From CAYTZH01 sp964442285 (GTDB lineage Bacteria > Myxococcota_A > UBA9160 > JAFDET01), in the NCBI GenBank assembly GCA_964442285.1, contig CAYTZH010000008.1, positions 62,001 to 126,000 on the forward strand: a stretch of DNA of 64,000 bases. The letters run 5' to 3'. Within the stretch, counting starts at the first letter, position 1. Every line of letters begins with the position of its first letter. The translations under genes were made by a program, and so were the position numbers. Positions 25,963-35,926 of this stretch are shown one piece after another. Under the pieces are notes generated by a model. It did not search any database and was not told the DNA's origin. It worked only from the letters and a program-made list of their open reading frames with translations.

Positions 25963-27780
25963 TCAGCCTCCGGCGCCCAGCGCCCGGTCCAGATTGAAGG
26001 CCGCGCTGATCAGCGTGAAGTGGGTGAAGGCCTGGGGGAAGTTCCCCAGCGCCTCGCCCCGGAGCCCGGTCTGCTCCGCGTACAGGCCGAGGTGGCTGGC
26101 GTAGCCGAGCATCTGCTCGAAGACGAGCCGGGCGTCCCGCAGGCGCCCGGCGCGGGTGAGCGCCTCCACCAGCCAGAAGCTGCACATGTTGAAGGTGCCC
26201 TCTTCGCCGTGCAGGCCGTCGTCGGTGGCGTCGACGTCGTAGCGGTAGACCAGGCCGTCCGCGGTCAGGCCGCCGTGGTCGAGGGGCCGGCGGATCGCGT
26301 CGAGGGTGGCCAGCATGCGCGGATCGGTCGGCGATACGAAGAACACCAGGGGCATGATCAGGTTGGCCGCGTCCAGGGTGCGGCTCCCGTAGCTCTGCAC
26401 GAAGGCCTTGCGCTCCTCGTTCCAGCCCCGGGTCATGATGTCCTCGTAGAGGGCGTCCCGCTCCCGGTACCAGCGCGCCCGGTCGGCGGGGAAGGAGCGT
26501 TTGTCGGCGAGACGGAGGCCGCGATCCAGCGCCACCCAGCACATGAGCTTCGAGTAGACGAAGTCGGCCTGGCCGCCCCGCACCTCCCAGATGCCCTCGT
26601 CGGCCCGGGTCCAGTTCTCCGACACCCAGTCGACCAGTCGCCGCAGGCTCGCCCAGAGGTCGTAGGAGATCGGGGTCGCGTACTTGTTGTAGAGGTAGAT
26701 CGAGTCGAGGAGCTCGCCGTAGATGTCGAGCTGGAGCTGACCGTAGGCACCGTTGCCGATCCGGACGGGCCGCGAGCCCCGGTAGCCTTCCAGATGGTCG
26801 AGGGTCTCCTCCCGGAGCTCGTGGCGGCCGTCGATGCCGTACATGATCTGGAGCGAGCCATCGGGCTCGAGCTCGTGGCAGCGGGCCTGGAGCCAGTCCA
26901 CGAACTGGCGCGCCTCCTCGGTGAAGCCCACCCGCAGCAGGGCGTAGAGCGTGAAGGCCGCGTCGCGGATCCAGGTATAGCGGTAGTCCCAGTTCCGCAC
27001 GCCGCCGATGCCCTCGGGCAGGGAGGCCGTGGGGGCGGCGACGATCGCGCCGGTGGGCTCGAAGGTCAGGAGCTTCAGACAGAGCACCGAGCGGTTCACC
27101 ATCTCCCGCCAGCGCCCCCGGTAGGTGCACTGGCCCAGCCAGCGATGCCAGTAGTCGACGGTCTCCTCGAAGAGCCGGTCGCACGCCTCCAGCTCCAGGT
27201 TGAGGCCCTGGGCGCTCTCGGCCCCTTCGCGGAGCACGTAGACCGCCGACTCCCCCTCGCGCAGGACGAAGCGGGCCGTCACGCCGTCGCCGTCGCGCTC
27301 CATGGCTCGGGTGGCCAGGAGCGAGAGGGAGAGGTCCCGCGAACGGAAGCGGGCGCCGGTCGCGTCCACGTGCACGTCGTGGGCGGCGCGCGCGTAGTCG
27401 AAGGCCGGGCGGCACACCATCTCGAAGGGCATCGCGCCGCGGACCACGTGGACCTGGCGCACCAGGCAGTGGTAGCCGAGCTCGCCCTCGCGCAGGCCCA
27501 CCGGCATGAAGTCCGTGACCTGCCCCACCCCGTCGGTCGTCAGGAAGCGCGTGACGAGGACGTTGGTGTCCGGCCAGTAGAACTGCTTCGAGGCAGCGCC
27601 CGCCGCGCTCGAGGTGATCCGGAACCGGCCCCCCTTGGCATCGTCCAGGATCGCGCCGAAGACGCTGGGGGAGTCGAAGTGCGGGAAGCAGAGCCAGTCG
27701 ATGGATCCGTCGGCCCCCACCAGGGCCGCGGTCCGCATGTTGCCGATGATCCCGTAGTTCTCGATGGGCTGATAGGCCAT
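25963..27780 (-). CDS. Glycoside hydrolase family 15 protein (glucoamylase/trehalase-like)
   Basis: This 605-residue protein starts MAYQPIENYGIIGNMRTAAL and DGSIDWLCFPHFDSPSVFGA, the standard opening of bacterial cytoplasmic GH15 enzymes. The alpha/alpha-barrel half has GGVRNWDYRYTWIRDAAFTL and EEGTFNMCSFWLVEALTRAG, which carry the acidic catalytic region. There is no signal peptide. Such enzymes cleave terminal alpha-glucosyl units of maltooligosaccharides or trehalose. It lies 15 bp after the protease gene stop, so it may be last in the antiporter-protease-GH15 transcript. Confidence 0.92.
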   Translation of the reverse strand: MAYQPIENYGIIGNMRTAALVGADGSIDWLCFPHFDSPSVFGAILDDAKGGRFRITSSAAGAASKQFYWPDTNVLVTRFLTTDGVGQVTDFMPVGLREGELGYHCLVRQVHVVRGAMPFEMVCRPAFDYARAAHDVHVDATGARFRSRDLSLSLLATRAMERDGDGVTARFVLREGESAVYVLREGAESAQGLNLELEACDRLFEETVDYWHRWLGQCTYRGRWREMVNRSVLCLKLLTFEPTGAIVAAPTASLPEGIGGVRNWDYRYTWIRDAAFTLYALLRVGFTEEARQFVDWLQARCHELEPDGSLQIMYGIDGRHELREETLDHLEGYRGSRPVRIGNGAYGQLQLDIYGELLDSIYLYNKYATPISYDLWASLRRLVDWVSENWTRADEGIWEVRGGQADFVYSKLMCWVALDRGLRLADKRSFPADRARWYRERDALYEDIMTRGWNEERKAFVQSYGSRTLDAANLIMPLVFFVSPTDPRMLATLDAIRRPLDHGGLTADGLVYRYDVDATDDGLHGEEGTFNMCSFWLVEALTRAGRLRDARLVFEQMLGYASHLGLYAEQTGLRGEALGNFPQAFTHFTLISAAFNLDRALGAGG

Positions 27781-27795
27781 GGTGCCTTCCTCCGT

Positions 27796-29358
27796 TCAGG
27801 GCGCAGCCCGGACCGAGCAGACCGCGTCCCGCCCCCGCTCGACCGCCTCGCGCTGTCCCGTTGCGGGAGGACGGGGAGCGAACTCGGCCACGTAGGAGCG
27901 GGCAAAGGCGATCTCGGCGCCCCAGGTCGCGTGGCCGTCGGGACCCGCCTCGCCCTCGGACACGGCGACCACGACGCCGATGGCGCGGCCCTCGGCGTCG
28001 ATCAGCGGGGAGCCGGCGCTGCCGGGTCGGGTCGGCACCGACGTGAGCAGCAGACCCCGCGACTCGTCCCGATCGCGCAGCACGCCCTCGGAGTAGACCG
28101 ACCCGCGGGCCGTGGGATCGCGTACCGGGAAGCCGATCGCGAACACCCGTGCGCCCACGCGGATCGCACCGGACGGTGCCAGCTCCAGGTGCCGGGGCGT
28201 CGCCGTGTCGATGCGCAGCACCGCGACCCGTTCGCGCGCGTCGACGCCTTCCAGCCGGGCGGCGTGGGCCGACCCGTCGGCCAGGGTCACCTCGATGCGA
28301 CGGGTCCCCGCCACGACACTGTGTGCCGTGAGCAGGGCGCCCTGGGCGTCCATGACGAAGCAGCTGCCGAGCGACGCGCCCGCGGGCGGGGGCGCTCGCA
28401 CCTCGCGCTTCGTCGCGGCGCGCTGCGGCTCGGTGCCCTGCGGCTCGGCGCGCTGCGGCTCGGTGCCCTGCGGCTCGGTGGCCTGCGGCTCGGTGGCCTG
28501 CGGCTCGGTGGCCTGCGGCTCGGTGGCCTGCGGCTCGGACGGCGGCGTCGCTGCCACCGCCTCCCGCGGCGCCGCGGAGGGGCTCGGCGCGGCCTCGAGG
28601 CGGGCGCGGAGATCGTCTGCGAGCCCCGTGAAGCCTCCCCGCTCGAGGCCACTCGCGACCCGGCGGGCCCCGCGGCGAAGCTCCGGACGCGGCCCCCCCG
28701 GCACGGCGGACCACTCCTCGAGCGCGCGGGCGGCCACCTGGTGGCGATAGCGCGCGCTCTCCGCCCGCAGCTCGGCCGTCGGCTCCAAGGCGCGCGCCCA
28801 GCGATCGAAGCACTCGGAGCGGCGCTGGGCCAGCGCGGCGATCGGCCCCGCCAGCGCCTCGGCCTCCAGGGTCAGGTCGACGCAGTCCTGCCAGCGCCCC
28901 TCGGCCTGGGCGCGGTAGATCGCGATGATGGCCCGGCCGAGCGGGCGTCCATCCCGGCACTCCACCTGGATGACCCGGGTGCCCGCGCCCCGGGCGAAGG
29001 TGAGCGGGACCCGCTCACCCGGCAGGAAGTTCTTCTCCCACTCGCTCCAGATGGGTCCGCCTTCCCCGGGATCGAAGGGCCAGCCGGCCACCGCCACCAG
29101 CCGATCTCCCGGTCGGACCCCGGCCCGATACGCCGACTCGAGGACGCGGGTCACGCTGCGATCCTGGAGCCACATCCCGGGGAAGCAGAAGGGCGCGGGC
29201 GGGAAGGAGGCCTCGAGGGCCTCCGCCTGGCGGCGTGCCTCGGCCTCCAGATTCCGAGCCCCCGCGCGTCCCGGAGGGCCGTCCGGCCCCGCACAGCCGG
29301 CAGCCAGCCCGACCACGCCGAGCGCGCGGGCGATCCAGGCGGCGCGGCGCCGGCTCAC
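27796..29358 (-). CDS. Trypsin-like serine protease lipoprotein with PDZ-like region
   Basis: This 520-residue protein has a lipobox signal (ALGVVGLAAGC). A PDZ-like segment (about 70-130) contains YRAGVRPGDRLVAVAGWPFD. A helical middle leads to a pentapeptide repeat of TEPQA type. The C-terminal protease domain has His in TAHSVVAG, Asp in VAVLRIDTATP and Ser in RPGSAGSPLID. The nucleophile site reads GSAGS, a variant of the usual GNSGG. The GTG start overlaps the antiporter stop in GTGA, so the two are coupled. It probably acts in the periplasm or at the outer membrane; the target is unknown. Confidence 0.8.
   Translation of the reverse strand: MSRRRAAWIARALGVVGLAAGCAGPDGPPGRAGARNLEAEARRQAEALEASFPPAPFCFPGMWLQDRSVTRVLESAYRAGVRPGDRLVAVAGWPFDPGEGGPIWSEWEKNFLPGERVPLTFARGAGTRVIQVECRDGRPLGRAIIAIYRAQAEGRWQDCVDLTLEAEALAGPIAALAQRRSECFDRWARALEPTAELRAESARYRHQVAARALEEWSAVPGGPRPELRRGARRVASGLERGGFTGLADDLRARLEAAPSPSAAPREAVAATPPSEPQATEPQATEPQATEPQATEPQGTEPQRAEPQGTEPQRAATKREVRAPPPAGASLGSCFVMDAQGALLTAHSVVAGTRRIEVTLADGSAHAARLEGVDARERVAVLRIDTATPRHLELAPSGAIRVGARVFAIGFPVRDPTARGSVYSEGVLRDRDESRGLLLTSVPTRPGSAGSPLIDAEGRAIGVVVAVSEGEAGPDGHATWGAEIAFARSYVAEFAPRPPATGQREAVERGRDAVCSVRAAP
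28423..28542. repeat. Eight tandem 15-bp units inside the protease gene
   Basis: Units of the form CTGCGGCTCGGTGGC (plus strand) run without gap from 28423 to 28542. The middle four are identical and the outer ones differ at one to four bases. On the coding (minus) strand they give a (T/A)EPQ(A/G/R) pentapeptide linker between the helical region and the protease domain. The copy number is likely to vary between strains by slippage. Confidence 0.9.
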
Positions 29359-31268
29359 CCGGCGCGCTCCGCCTCGGACTCCGCCGCGAGCACGAGCCCG
29401 CGCTGCGCCAACGCGCTCAGGGCGGCGTCGCGCTCCGGGGTGTGGATCATCACGACCACCGCATCCTCGGGCCGGAGCTCGAGCTCGGCGTGCACGGGGG
29501 TCGCCGAGCCCCCGCGCTCGACGGTCAGCAGAAGGAACGGGTCCGTCCGGCTGGTGGCGCCCGCCTTGGCGTTGGCCCCCGTCTTGGTGGATCCCCGCTC
29601 CCGCTCGCCGGCGTCGGCGGGATCCTCGGACCGCGCCTCCACCCGGAAGGTCGCGGTCTCGACCGCCCCGTGACGCAGACGCACGTTCCAGCGCTCTACG
29701 TCCTTGGGGCCGTCGAACAGCGTGCGGCTGGCCTGCTTCTCGAGGATCCGGGGAGAGAACTTGCCGGCCCGGCGCAGGGCCACGTACGTCTCGGGGACGT
29801 CGAAGTCCTCCCCTGCCTCCCGCGCGAAGAGGCTGTTGACCTCCTCGTTGGCGGTGAGGCCCACCGCCGCCCGCGCCCGCTCCAGCCGCGCCCGCGCGAG
29901 GGTCCGCAGCTCCAGCGCGTTGCCGTAGATCACGCGGAAGCCGCGCTCCTGGGCTGCCTGACAGTGGGTGGGATTCGCGTCGAGCAGGACCACCGGGACG
30001 CCCCCTCGGCGCAGGGCTTCGGCCAGGGCCAGCCCGAGCTCCTCGGCGCCGAGGATGGCGACGGCCTCCCGACCCGGCGCCCGCACCCGGAGCGCCGTGG
30101 CGACGAAGGGCGCCGAGGCCCCCTGCACCACCACGGTGACGGCGATGGTGAGGAAGACCAGCGCCCGCAGTGCGTCGCCTCCGCTGTCCAGGAGCACCGC
30201 CGCCAGGGACGCCACGGCGGCGGCCACGATGCCCCGCGGCGCGGTCCAGCAGAGGAAGAGCTTCTCGCGCCAGTCGAGATCCGAGCGGGTGGTGCAGGCG
30301 AACACGTTGAGCGGTCGCACCACGAAGACCAGGCTGGCGACGGTGGCCCAGCCCTGCCAGCCGAGCGCGCCGACGTGGGCGAGGCGCACGTCCGCGGCCA
30401 GCAGGATGAACAGGATGCCGAGCAGCCCCAGGGTGAGGTGCTCCTCGAAGTCCCCGAGCTCGCGACCCACCCGGGTGCGCATGTTGCCGACCACCACGCC
30501 CGCGACGGTGACCGCGAGGATCCCGCTCTCGTGGACGAGCTGGTTGCAGCCCTCGAAGAGCACCAGGGTGACCGCCAGGGCCGAGATGTTCTCCAGGCCT
30601 TCCGGCACCACGCGCTTGGACCGCAGCAGGCGGCCCAGGCCGTAGCCGAAGACCAGCCCCACGCTCGTCCCGAAGGCGAGGGCCAGCAGCAGTCCGGGCA
30701 GGCCGGCCGCCACCCGCGCCTCCGGCGGCACCAGGACCACCTCCAGGGTGACGGCGGCGACGATCGCCCCGATCGGATCGATGAGCACCCCCTCGGCCTC
30801 GAGCACGGTGGCCAGGCGGGGCCGCAGCGGGACGTTGCGGAGGATCGGGCGGATCACGGTCGGCCCGGTGACGATCACCAGCGTCCCGAAGACGAGCGAG
30901 CGCTCCCAGGGCCAGGCCATCATGGAGTGGGCCGCGAGCGTCGCCCCCAGGGCGGTGATCGCGGCCCCCACCGTGAGCAGCATGCGGATCGCCGCCTGCT
31001 CGCGGCGGATGCGCCGGAGATCCAGGTTGAGGGCGCCCTCGAACAGGATCACGGCCACGGCCACGCCCACGAGGGTCTGCAGGCCATCGCCCAGCTCGTC
31101 CGGCTGGATCCAGCCGACCCCGTCCGGCCCCAGGGCGACGCCCAGCGCCAGGAGGATCACGATGGCTGGCATGCGCAGGTGCCACGCCACACCCTGCGCG
31201 ATCACCCCCGCTGCGAACGCCAACGCGAAGACGAGCCCGGCCTCGGCCACGGAGGGGAACCCTAACAC
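29355..31268 (-). CDS. Cation:proton antiporter with C-terminal TrkA-N/TrkA-C-like domains
   Basis: This 637-residue CPA1-type protein has about twelve membrane segments at residues 1-400, including GVAVAVILFEGALNLDLRRI, VTGPTVIRPILRNVPLRPRL and CWTAPRGIVAAAVASLAAVL, typical of NhaP-like exchangers. A nucleotide-binding TrkA-N domain follows (VAILGAEELGLALAEALRRG) and then a regulatory tail. GTG at 31268 is the best of several weak starts; GTG at 31250 is an alternative. It probably exchanges Na+ or K+ for H+. It is divergent from the dicarboxylate symporter and translationally coupled to the protease lipoprotein. Confidence 0.88.
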   Translation of the reverse strand: MLGFPSVAEAGLVFALAFAAGVIAQGVAWHLRMPAIVILLALGVALGPDGVGWIQPDELGDGLQTLVGVAVAVILFEGALNLDLRRIRREQAAIRMLLTVGAAITALGATLAAHSMMAWPWERSLVFGTLVIVTGPTVIRPILRNVPLRPRLATVLEAEGVLIDPIGAIVAAVTLEVVLVPPEARVAAGLPGLLLALAFGTSVGLVFGYGLGRLLRSKRVVPEGLENISALAVTLVLFEGCNQLVHESGILAVTVAGVVVGNMRTRVGRELGDFEEHLTLGLLGILFILLAADVRLAHVGALGWQGWATVASLVFVVRPLNVFACTTRSDLDWREKLFLCWTAPRGIVAAAVASLAAVLLDSGGDALRALVFLTIAVTVVVQGASAPFVATALRVRAPGREAVAILGAEELGLALAEALRRGGVPVVLLDANPTHCQAAQERGFRVIYGNALELRTLARARLERARAAVGLTANEEVNSLFAREAGEDFDVPETYVALRRAGKFSPRILEKQASRTLFDGPKDVERWNVRLRHGAVETATFRVEARSEDPADAGERERGSTKTGANAKAGATSRTDPFLLLTVERGGSATPVHAELELRPEDAVVVMIHTPERDAALSALAQRGLVLAAESEAERAG

Positions 31269-31274
31269 TTGGGG

Positions 31275-31317
31275 TCGGCGTGCACAGCGGCAGCGGGTTC
31301 GGCGTGCACAGCGGCAG
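31275..31317. repeat. 19-bp direct repeat in a divergent promoter region
   Basis: TCGGCGTGCACAGCGGCAG occurs at 31275-31293 and exactly again at 31299-31317, a 24-bp period. It lies in the 116-bp gap between the antiporter and symporter starts. Direct repeats at about two helical turns can be paired regulator-binding sites. The half element GTGCAC is itself palindromic. Confidence 0.7.
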
Positions 31318-31384
31318 GGGGACCGCCGCCAGAGCTCGGGCCGGCGCTTGCGATCCGACACGGCCGGTCGTAGCGTGCGGCAGG

Positions 31385-32647
<1,263 letters not shown>

Positions 32648-32681
32648 CCCGCCCAGGGCGGTGGACGCCGACCCGGCCGGC

Positions 32682-33578
32682 TCAGCGGGCGCGGCGGGCC
32701 GGCTGCATCAGCGCGCCCAGGGCCCGGAACGCCTCGACCCGGGGCGAGCGCGCCCGCCAGGCCAGCCCGATGGTGCGCCTGGGCTCGGGGGCGGCGAACC
32801 GCCGCAGGACCAGCCCCTCGCGCAGCACGCTCGCCTCCGCGAGGCGCGGCAGCAGGGTCACCCCGACCCCGCTCGCCACCATCTCCACCAGCGTGGCGAG
32901 GCTGCTCGCCCGGAAGTCGCCGACCTCGGGCGCGCCGGCCTCCCGGCAGACGGCCAGCGTCTGGTCCCGCAGGCAGTGGCCGTCCTCGAGCAGAAGCACT
33001 TCCTCCCCTTCCAGCGCCGTCTCCGGCAGCCGGCCCCGGCGCGCCAGGCGGTGGCCCTCTGGCACGGCCAGCAGGAAGGGATCGTCGAAGAGCGGCTCGC
33101 TGATGAGACGTCCCAGGTCCGCCTCGAGTGCGAGCAGCAGCAGGTCGATCCGGCCGGCCTCGCAGGCGGCGACGAGATCGGCGGTCTGGTCCTCCCGGAG
33201 CAGCAGACGCAGCGCCGGAAACTCGCGGCGGATCCGGGGCAGCACGCTCGGGAGCAGGAAGGGAGCCACCGTGGGGATCACGCCGAGGCGCAGGGTGCCG
33301 GCCATGGGCTGGGTGAAGGCGCGGGCCGCGGTCACCAGGTCGTCGGCGGCGGCCAGCACCTCCCGCGCCCGGGCCAGCAGCGCCTCGCCGGCCGGGGTCA
33401 CCAGGACCCGACGCCGATCCCGCTCGAAGAGGATCACCTCCAGAAGGTCCTCGAGCTGGCGGATCTGGGTCGAGAGCGCGGGCTGGGTGACGTGACAGCG
33501 GCGCGCCGCCCGCTGGAAGCTGCGCTCCTCGGCCACCGCGACCAGGTACTCGAGCTGCCGCAAGGTGGGCGCGTTCAC
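32682..33578 (-). CDS. oxyR: Hydrogen peroxide sensor-regulator OxyR
   Basis: This 298-residue LysR-type protein has an HTH in EERSFQRAARRCHVTQPALS and the OxyR redox loop LLEDGHCLRDQTLAVCREAG. The two cysteines fall at residues 202 and 211, the same nine-residue spacing as Cys199/Cys208 of E. coli OxyR, and FRASSLATLVEMVASGVGVT follows as in that protein. Peroxide should oxidise this pair to a disulfide and activate transcription. The gene is divergent from a peroxiredoxin, a standard OxyR target. The GTG start gives the canonical N-terminus APTLRQLEYLVAV. Confidence 0.93.
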   Translation of the reverse strand: MNAPTLRQLEYLVAVAEERSFQRAARRCHVTQPALSTQIRQLEDLLEVILFERDRRRVLVTPAGEALLARAREVLAAADDLVTAARAFTQPMAGTLRLGVIPTVAPFLLPSVLPRIRREFPALRLLLREDQTADLVAACEAGRIDLLLLALEADLGRLISEPLFDDPFLLAVPEGHRLARRGRLPETALEGEEVLLLEDGHCLRDQTLAVCREAGAPEVGDFRASSLATLVEMVASGVGVTLLPRLAEASVLREGLVLRRFAAPEPRRTIGLAWRARSPRVEAFRALGALMQPARRAR

Positions 33579-33584
33579 ATCAGC

Positions 33585-33612
33585 GATTCTTATCGATCCG
33601 ATCGGGAGAATC
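33585..33612. promoter_or_regulatory. Inverted repeat between oxyR and the peroxiredoxin gene, candidate OxyR site
   Basis: GATTCT (33585-33590) and AGAATC (33607-33612) are reverse complements 16 bp apart, in an A/T-rich stretch that contrasts with its GC-rich surroundings. It starts 7 bp from the oxyR start and ends just before the likely peroxiredoxin minus-35 box. OxyR binds long, degenerate sites beside target promoters, so the position fits. The sequence does not match the ATAG-N7-CTAT consensus closely. Confidence 0.4.
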
Positions 33613-33614
33613 AA

Positions 33615-33644
33615 TTGGACTGATCCAAGGCCCTGATCCATTAT
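33615..33644 (+). promoter_or_regulatory. Likely sigma-70-type promoter of the peroxiredoxin gene
   Basis: TTGGAC (33615-33620) and CATTAT (33639-33644) are spaced 18 bp apart and lie 20 bp upstream of the peroxiredoxin start. GGAGG (33652-33656) forms a good ribosome site 7 nt before the ATG. Direct repeats CTGATCCA at 33620 and 33633 lie in the spacer and may be bound by OxyR. Confidence 0.45.
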
Positions 33645-33663
33645 TGGTTTTGGAGGTATTTGC

Positions 33664-34173
<510 letters not shown>

Positions 34174-34265
34174 CCAGCCGAGCCGAGCGGACGGTCACGA
34201 GGACGGCAGAAAACGAGGGCTGATCGTCATTGCAGACAGCGGCGGGGCCCGGCACCCTGGGTGCC

Positions 34266-35321
34266 ATGGAGCCCCGCCGCGTCGTCGTCGTCGCCTTCCC
34301 CGAGGTCCAGATCCTGGACGCCGTCGGTCCCCTGGAGGTCTTCCAGCGGGCCATCGGCATCGAGGCGCGCCGCGCACCGACATCGCCGCCGCCCTACCGG
34401 ACCGAGCTGGTGGCCGCCGAGGCGGGCCCCCTGCCCACGAGCGCCGGGGTGGCACTGCTCGCGGGACGCGCGCTGCGCGACGTCCGCGGCCCGATCGACA
34501 CCCTGCTGGTGGCCGGCGGTCAGGGCACGCGGGAGGCCCTCTCGGACGCCCGCATCCTCCGCTTCCTCGGCCGGGTCGCGCCCCGGGCCCGGCGCATCGC
34601 CTCGGTGTGTACGGGCGCATTCCTGCTGGCGGAGGCGGGGCTCCTGGACGGGCGCCGCGCCACCACCCACTGGATCAGCGCGGACCGCTTCGCCACCCGC
34701 TACCCGGGTGTGCACCTCGATCCCGACCCCATCTACGTGCGCGACGGCCACGTCTGGACCTCCGCCGGCGTCACCGCCGGCATGGACCTGGCGCTCGCCC
34801 TCGTCGAGGAAGATCTCGGCCGGGAGGTCGCGCTGCAGGCCGCGCGGGAGCTGGTCCTGTTCCTGCGCCGACCGGGCGGTCAATCCCAGTTCAGCGCCCA
34901 GCTCGCCGCCCAGATCTCCGAGCGCGAGGCGCTGCGCGAGCTCCAGGCGCAGATCATCGAGCATCCCGCGCAGGACTGCTCGGTGGAGGCCTTGGCCGCG
35001 CGGGTGGCCCTCTCGCCCCGCCACTTCGCGCGGGTCTTCTCCAGGGAGGTGGGCGTGACGCCCGCCCGCTGGGTGGAACGCGCCCGGGTGGAGGCGGCCC
35101 GGCGCCAGCTCGAAGACTCCGACCAGCCCGTGGAGGCCGTCGCCGCCGCGTGCGGCTTCGGCAGCGCCGAGACGCTGCGCCGCGCCTTCCTGCGCGCGCT
35201 GCGGGTGAACCCCGCGGACTACCGCGCCCGCTTCCGGTCGGCCCGTGCCGGTGTCCGGGAGTCGGGCCGCACCCGACGCCCGCCGCGGATCGCGGCGGGT
35301 CGTCGAGGAGGTCGAAGATGA
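34266..35321 (+). CDS. GlxA-type AraC-family regulator with DJ-1/PfpI-like domain
   Basis: The 351-residue protein has an N-terminal class-I-amidotransferase-like domain (about 1-195) with LLVAGGQGTREA and the nucleophile-elbow CTGAFLLAEAG. A C-terminal AraC HTH (about 230-330) includes SVEALAARVALSPRHFARVF and VAAACGFGSAETLRRAFLRA. Such regulators sense small metabolites. ATG at 34266 is chosen; an in-frame TTG at 34230 would add 12 residues. Its stop overlaps the next gene start (ATGA), and that gene encodes a free-standing homolog of its own sensor domain. Confidence 0.9.
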   Translation: MEPRRVVVVAFPEVQILDAVGPLEVFQRAIGIEARRAPTSPPPYRTELVAAEAGPLPTSAGVALLAGRALRDVRGPIDTLLVAGGQGTREALSDARILRFLGRVAPRARRIASVCTGAFLLAEAGLLDGRRATTHWISADRFATRYPGVHLDPDPIYVRDGHVWTSAGVTAGMDLALALVEEDLGREVALQAARELVLFLRRPGGQSQFSAQLAAQISEREALRELQAQIIEHPAQDCSVEALAARVALSPRHFARVFSREVGVTPARWVERARVEAARRQLEDSDQPVEAVAAACGFGSAETLRRAFLRALRVNPADYRARFRSARAGVRESGRTRRPPRIAAGRRGGRR

Positions 35322-35926
35322 AGATCGGCGTGCTGCTGTTCGACGCGGTGGAGGAGCTCGACTGGGCCGGGCCCTGGGAGGTCCTGGGCATGGCGGCGGC
35401 GGCCCTGCCCGCACCGGCCGGCGACGCGGCGGTGCAGGTGCAGACAGTCGCCCAGCGGCCCGACCCGGTCCGCTGCGCTCACGGCCTCCGGGTGATCCCG
35501 GACGCGACGCTCGCCGAGGTCCCGGCGCTCGACGTGGTGGTCGTCCCCGGCGGCCAGGGGACCCGTCGCGAGGTCGACAATCCGGTGGTGCTCGCCTGGA
35601 TCGAGAAGGTCGCCGCCGACGCCCGCTGGGTCACGAGCGTGTGTACGGGTTCGCTGCTGCTCTCGGGAGCGGGCCTTACCCGCGGTCGCCGGGTGACCAC
35701 CCACTGGCGCTTCGTCGAGGAGCTGCAGCGGCGCTACCCCGAGACGGAGGTCCTCGACCACGTCCGCTACGTGTGCGACGGCAACCTCGTGACCGCGGCC
35801 GGCGTCTCGGCCGGCATCGACATGGGCCTCTGGCTCGTCGGGCAGATCTGGAGCCGGGCGGACGCCCGCCGGGTGCAGCGGATGATGGAGTACGACCCGG
35901 CCCCCCCCTACACGGCCGAGGTCTAG
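35318..35926 (+). CDS. DJ-1/PfpI family protein
   Basis: This 202-residue single-domain protein starts MKIGVLLFDAVEELDWAGPW. It has VVVPGGQGTRREV and the nucleophile elbow TSVCTGSLLLSGAG, with Cys and an upstream Glu/Asp-bearing loop, and THWRFVEELQRRYPE as in isonitrile-hydratase (InhA)-like members. Enzymes of this group hydrate isonitriles or act on glyoxals. The coupling to a GlxA-type regulator suggests it acts on the compound that regulator senses. Its stop overlaps that of the convergent gene in CTAG. Confidence 0.87.
   Translation: MKIGVLLFDAVEELDWAGPWEVLGMAAAALPAPAGDAAVQVQTVAQRPDPVRCAHGLRVIPDATLAEVPALDVVVVPGGQGTRREVDNPVVLAWIEKVAADARWVTSVCTGSLLLSGAGLTRGRRVTTHWRFVEELQRRYPETEVLDHVRYVCDGNLVTAAGVSAGIDMGLWLVGQIWSRADARRVQRMMEYDPAPPYTAEV

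Noticed and set aside
28423..28542. CRISPR-like interpretation of the tandem 15-bp units
   Set aside because: Units are contiguous without spacers, are codon-phased inside a protein gene, and no cas genes are present.
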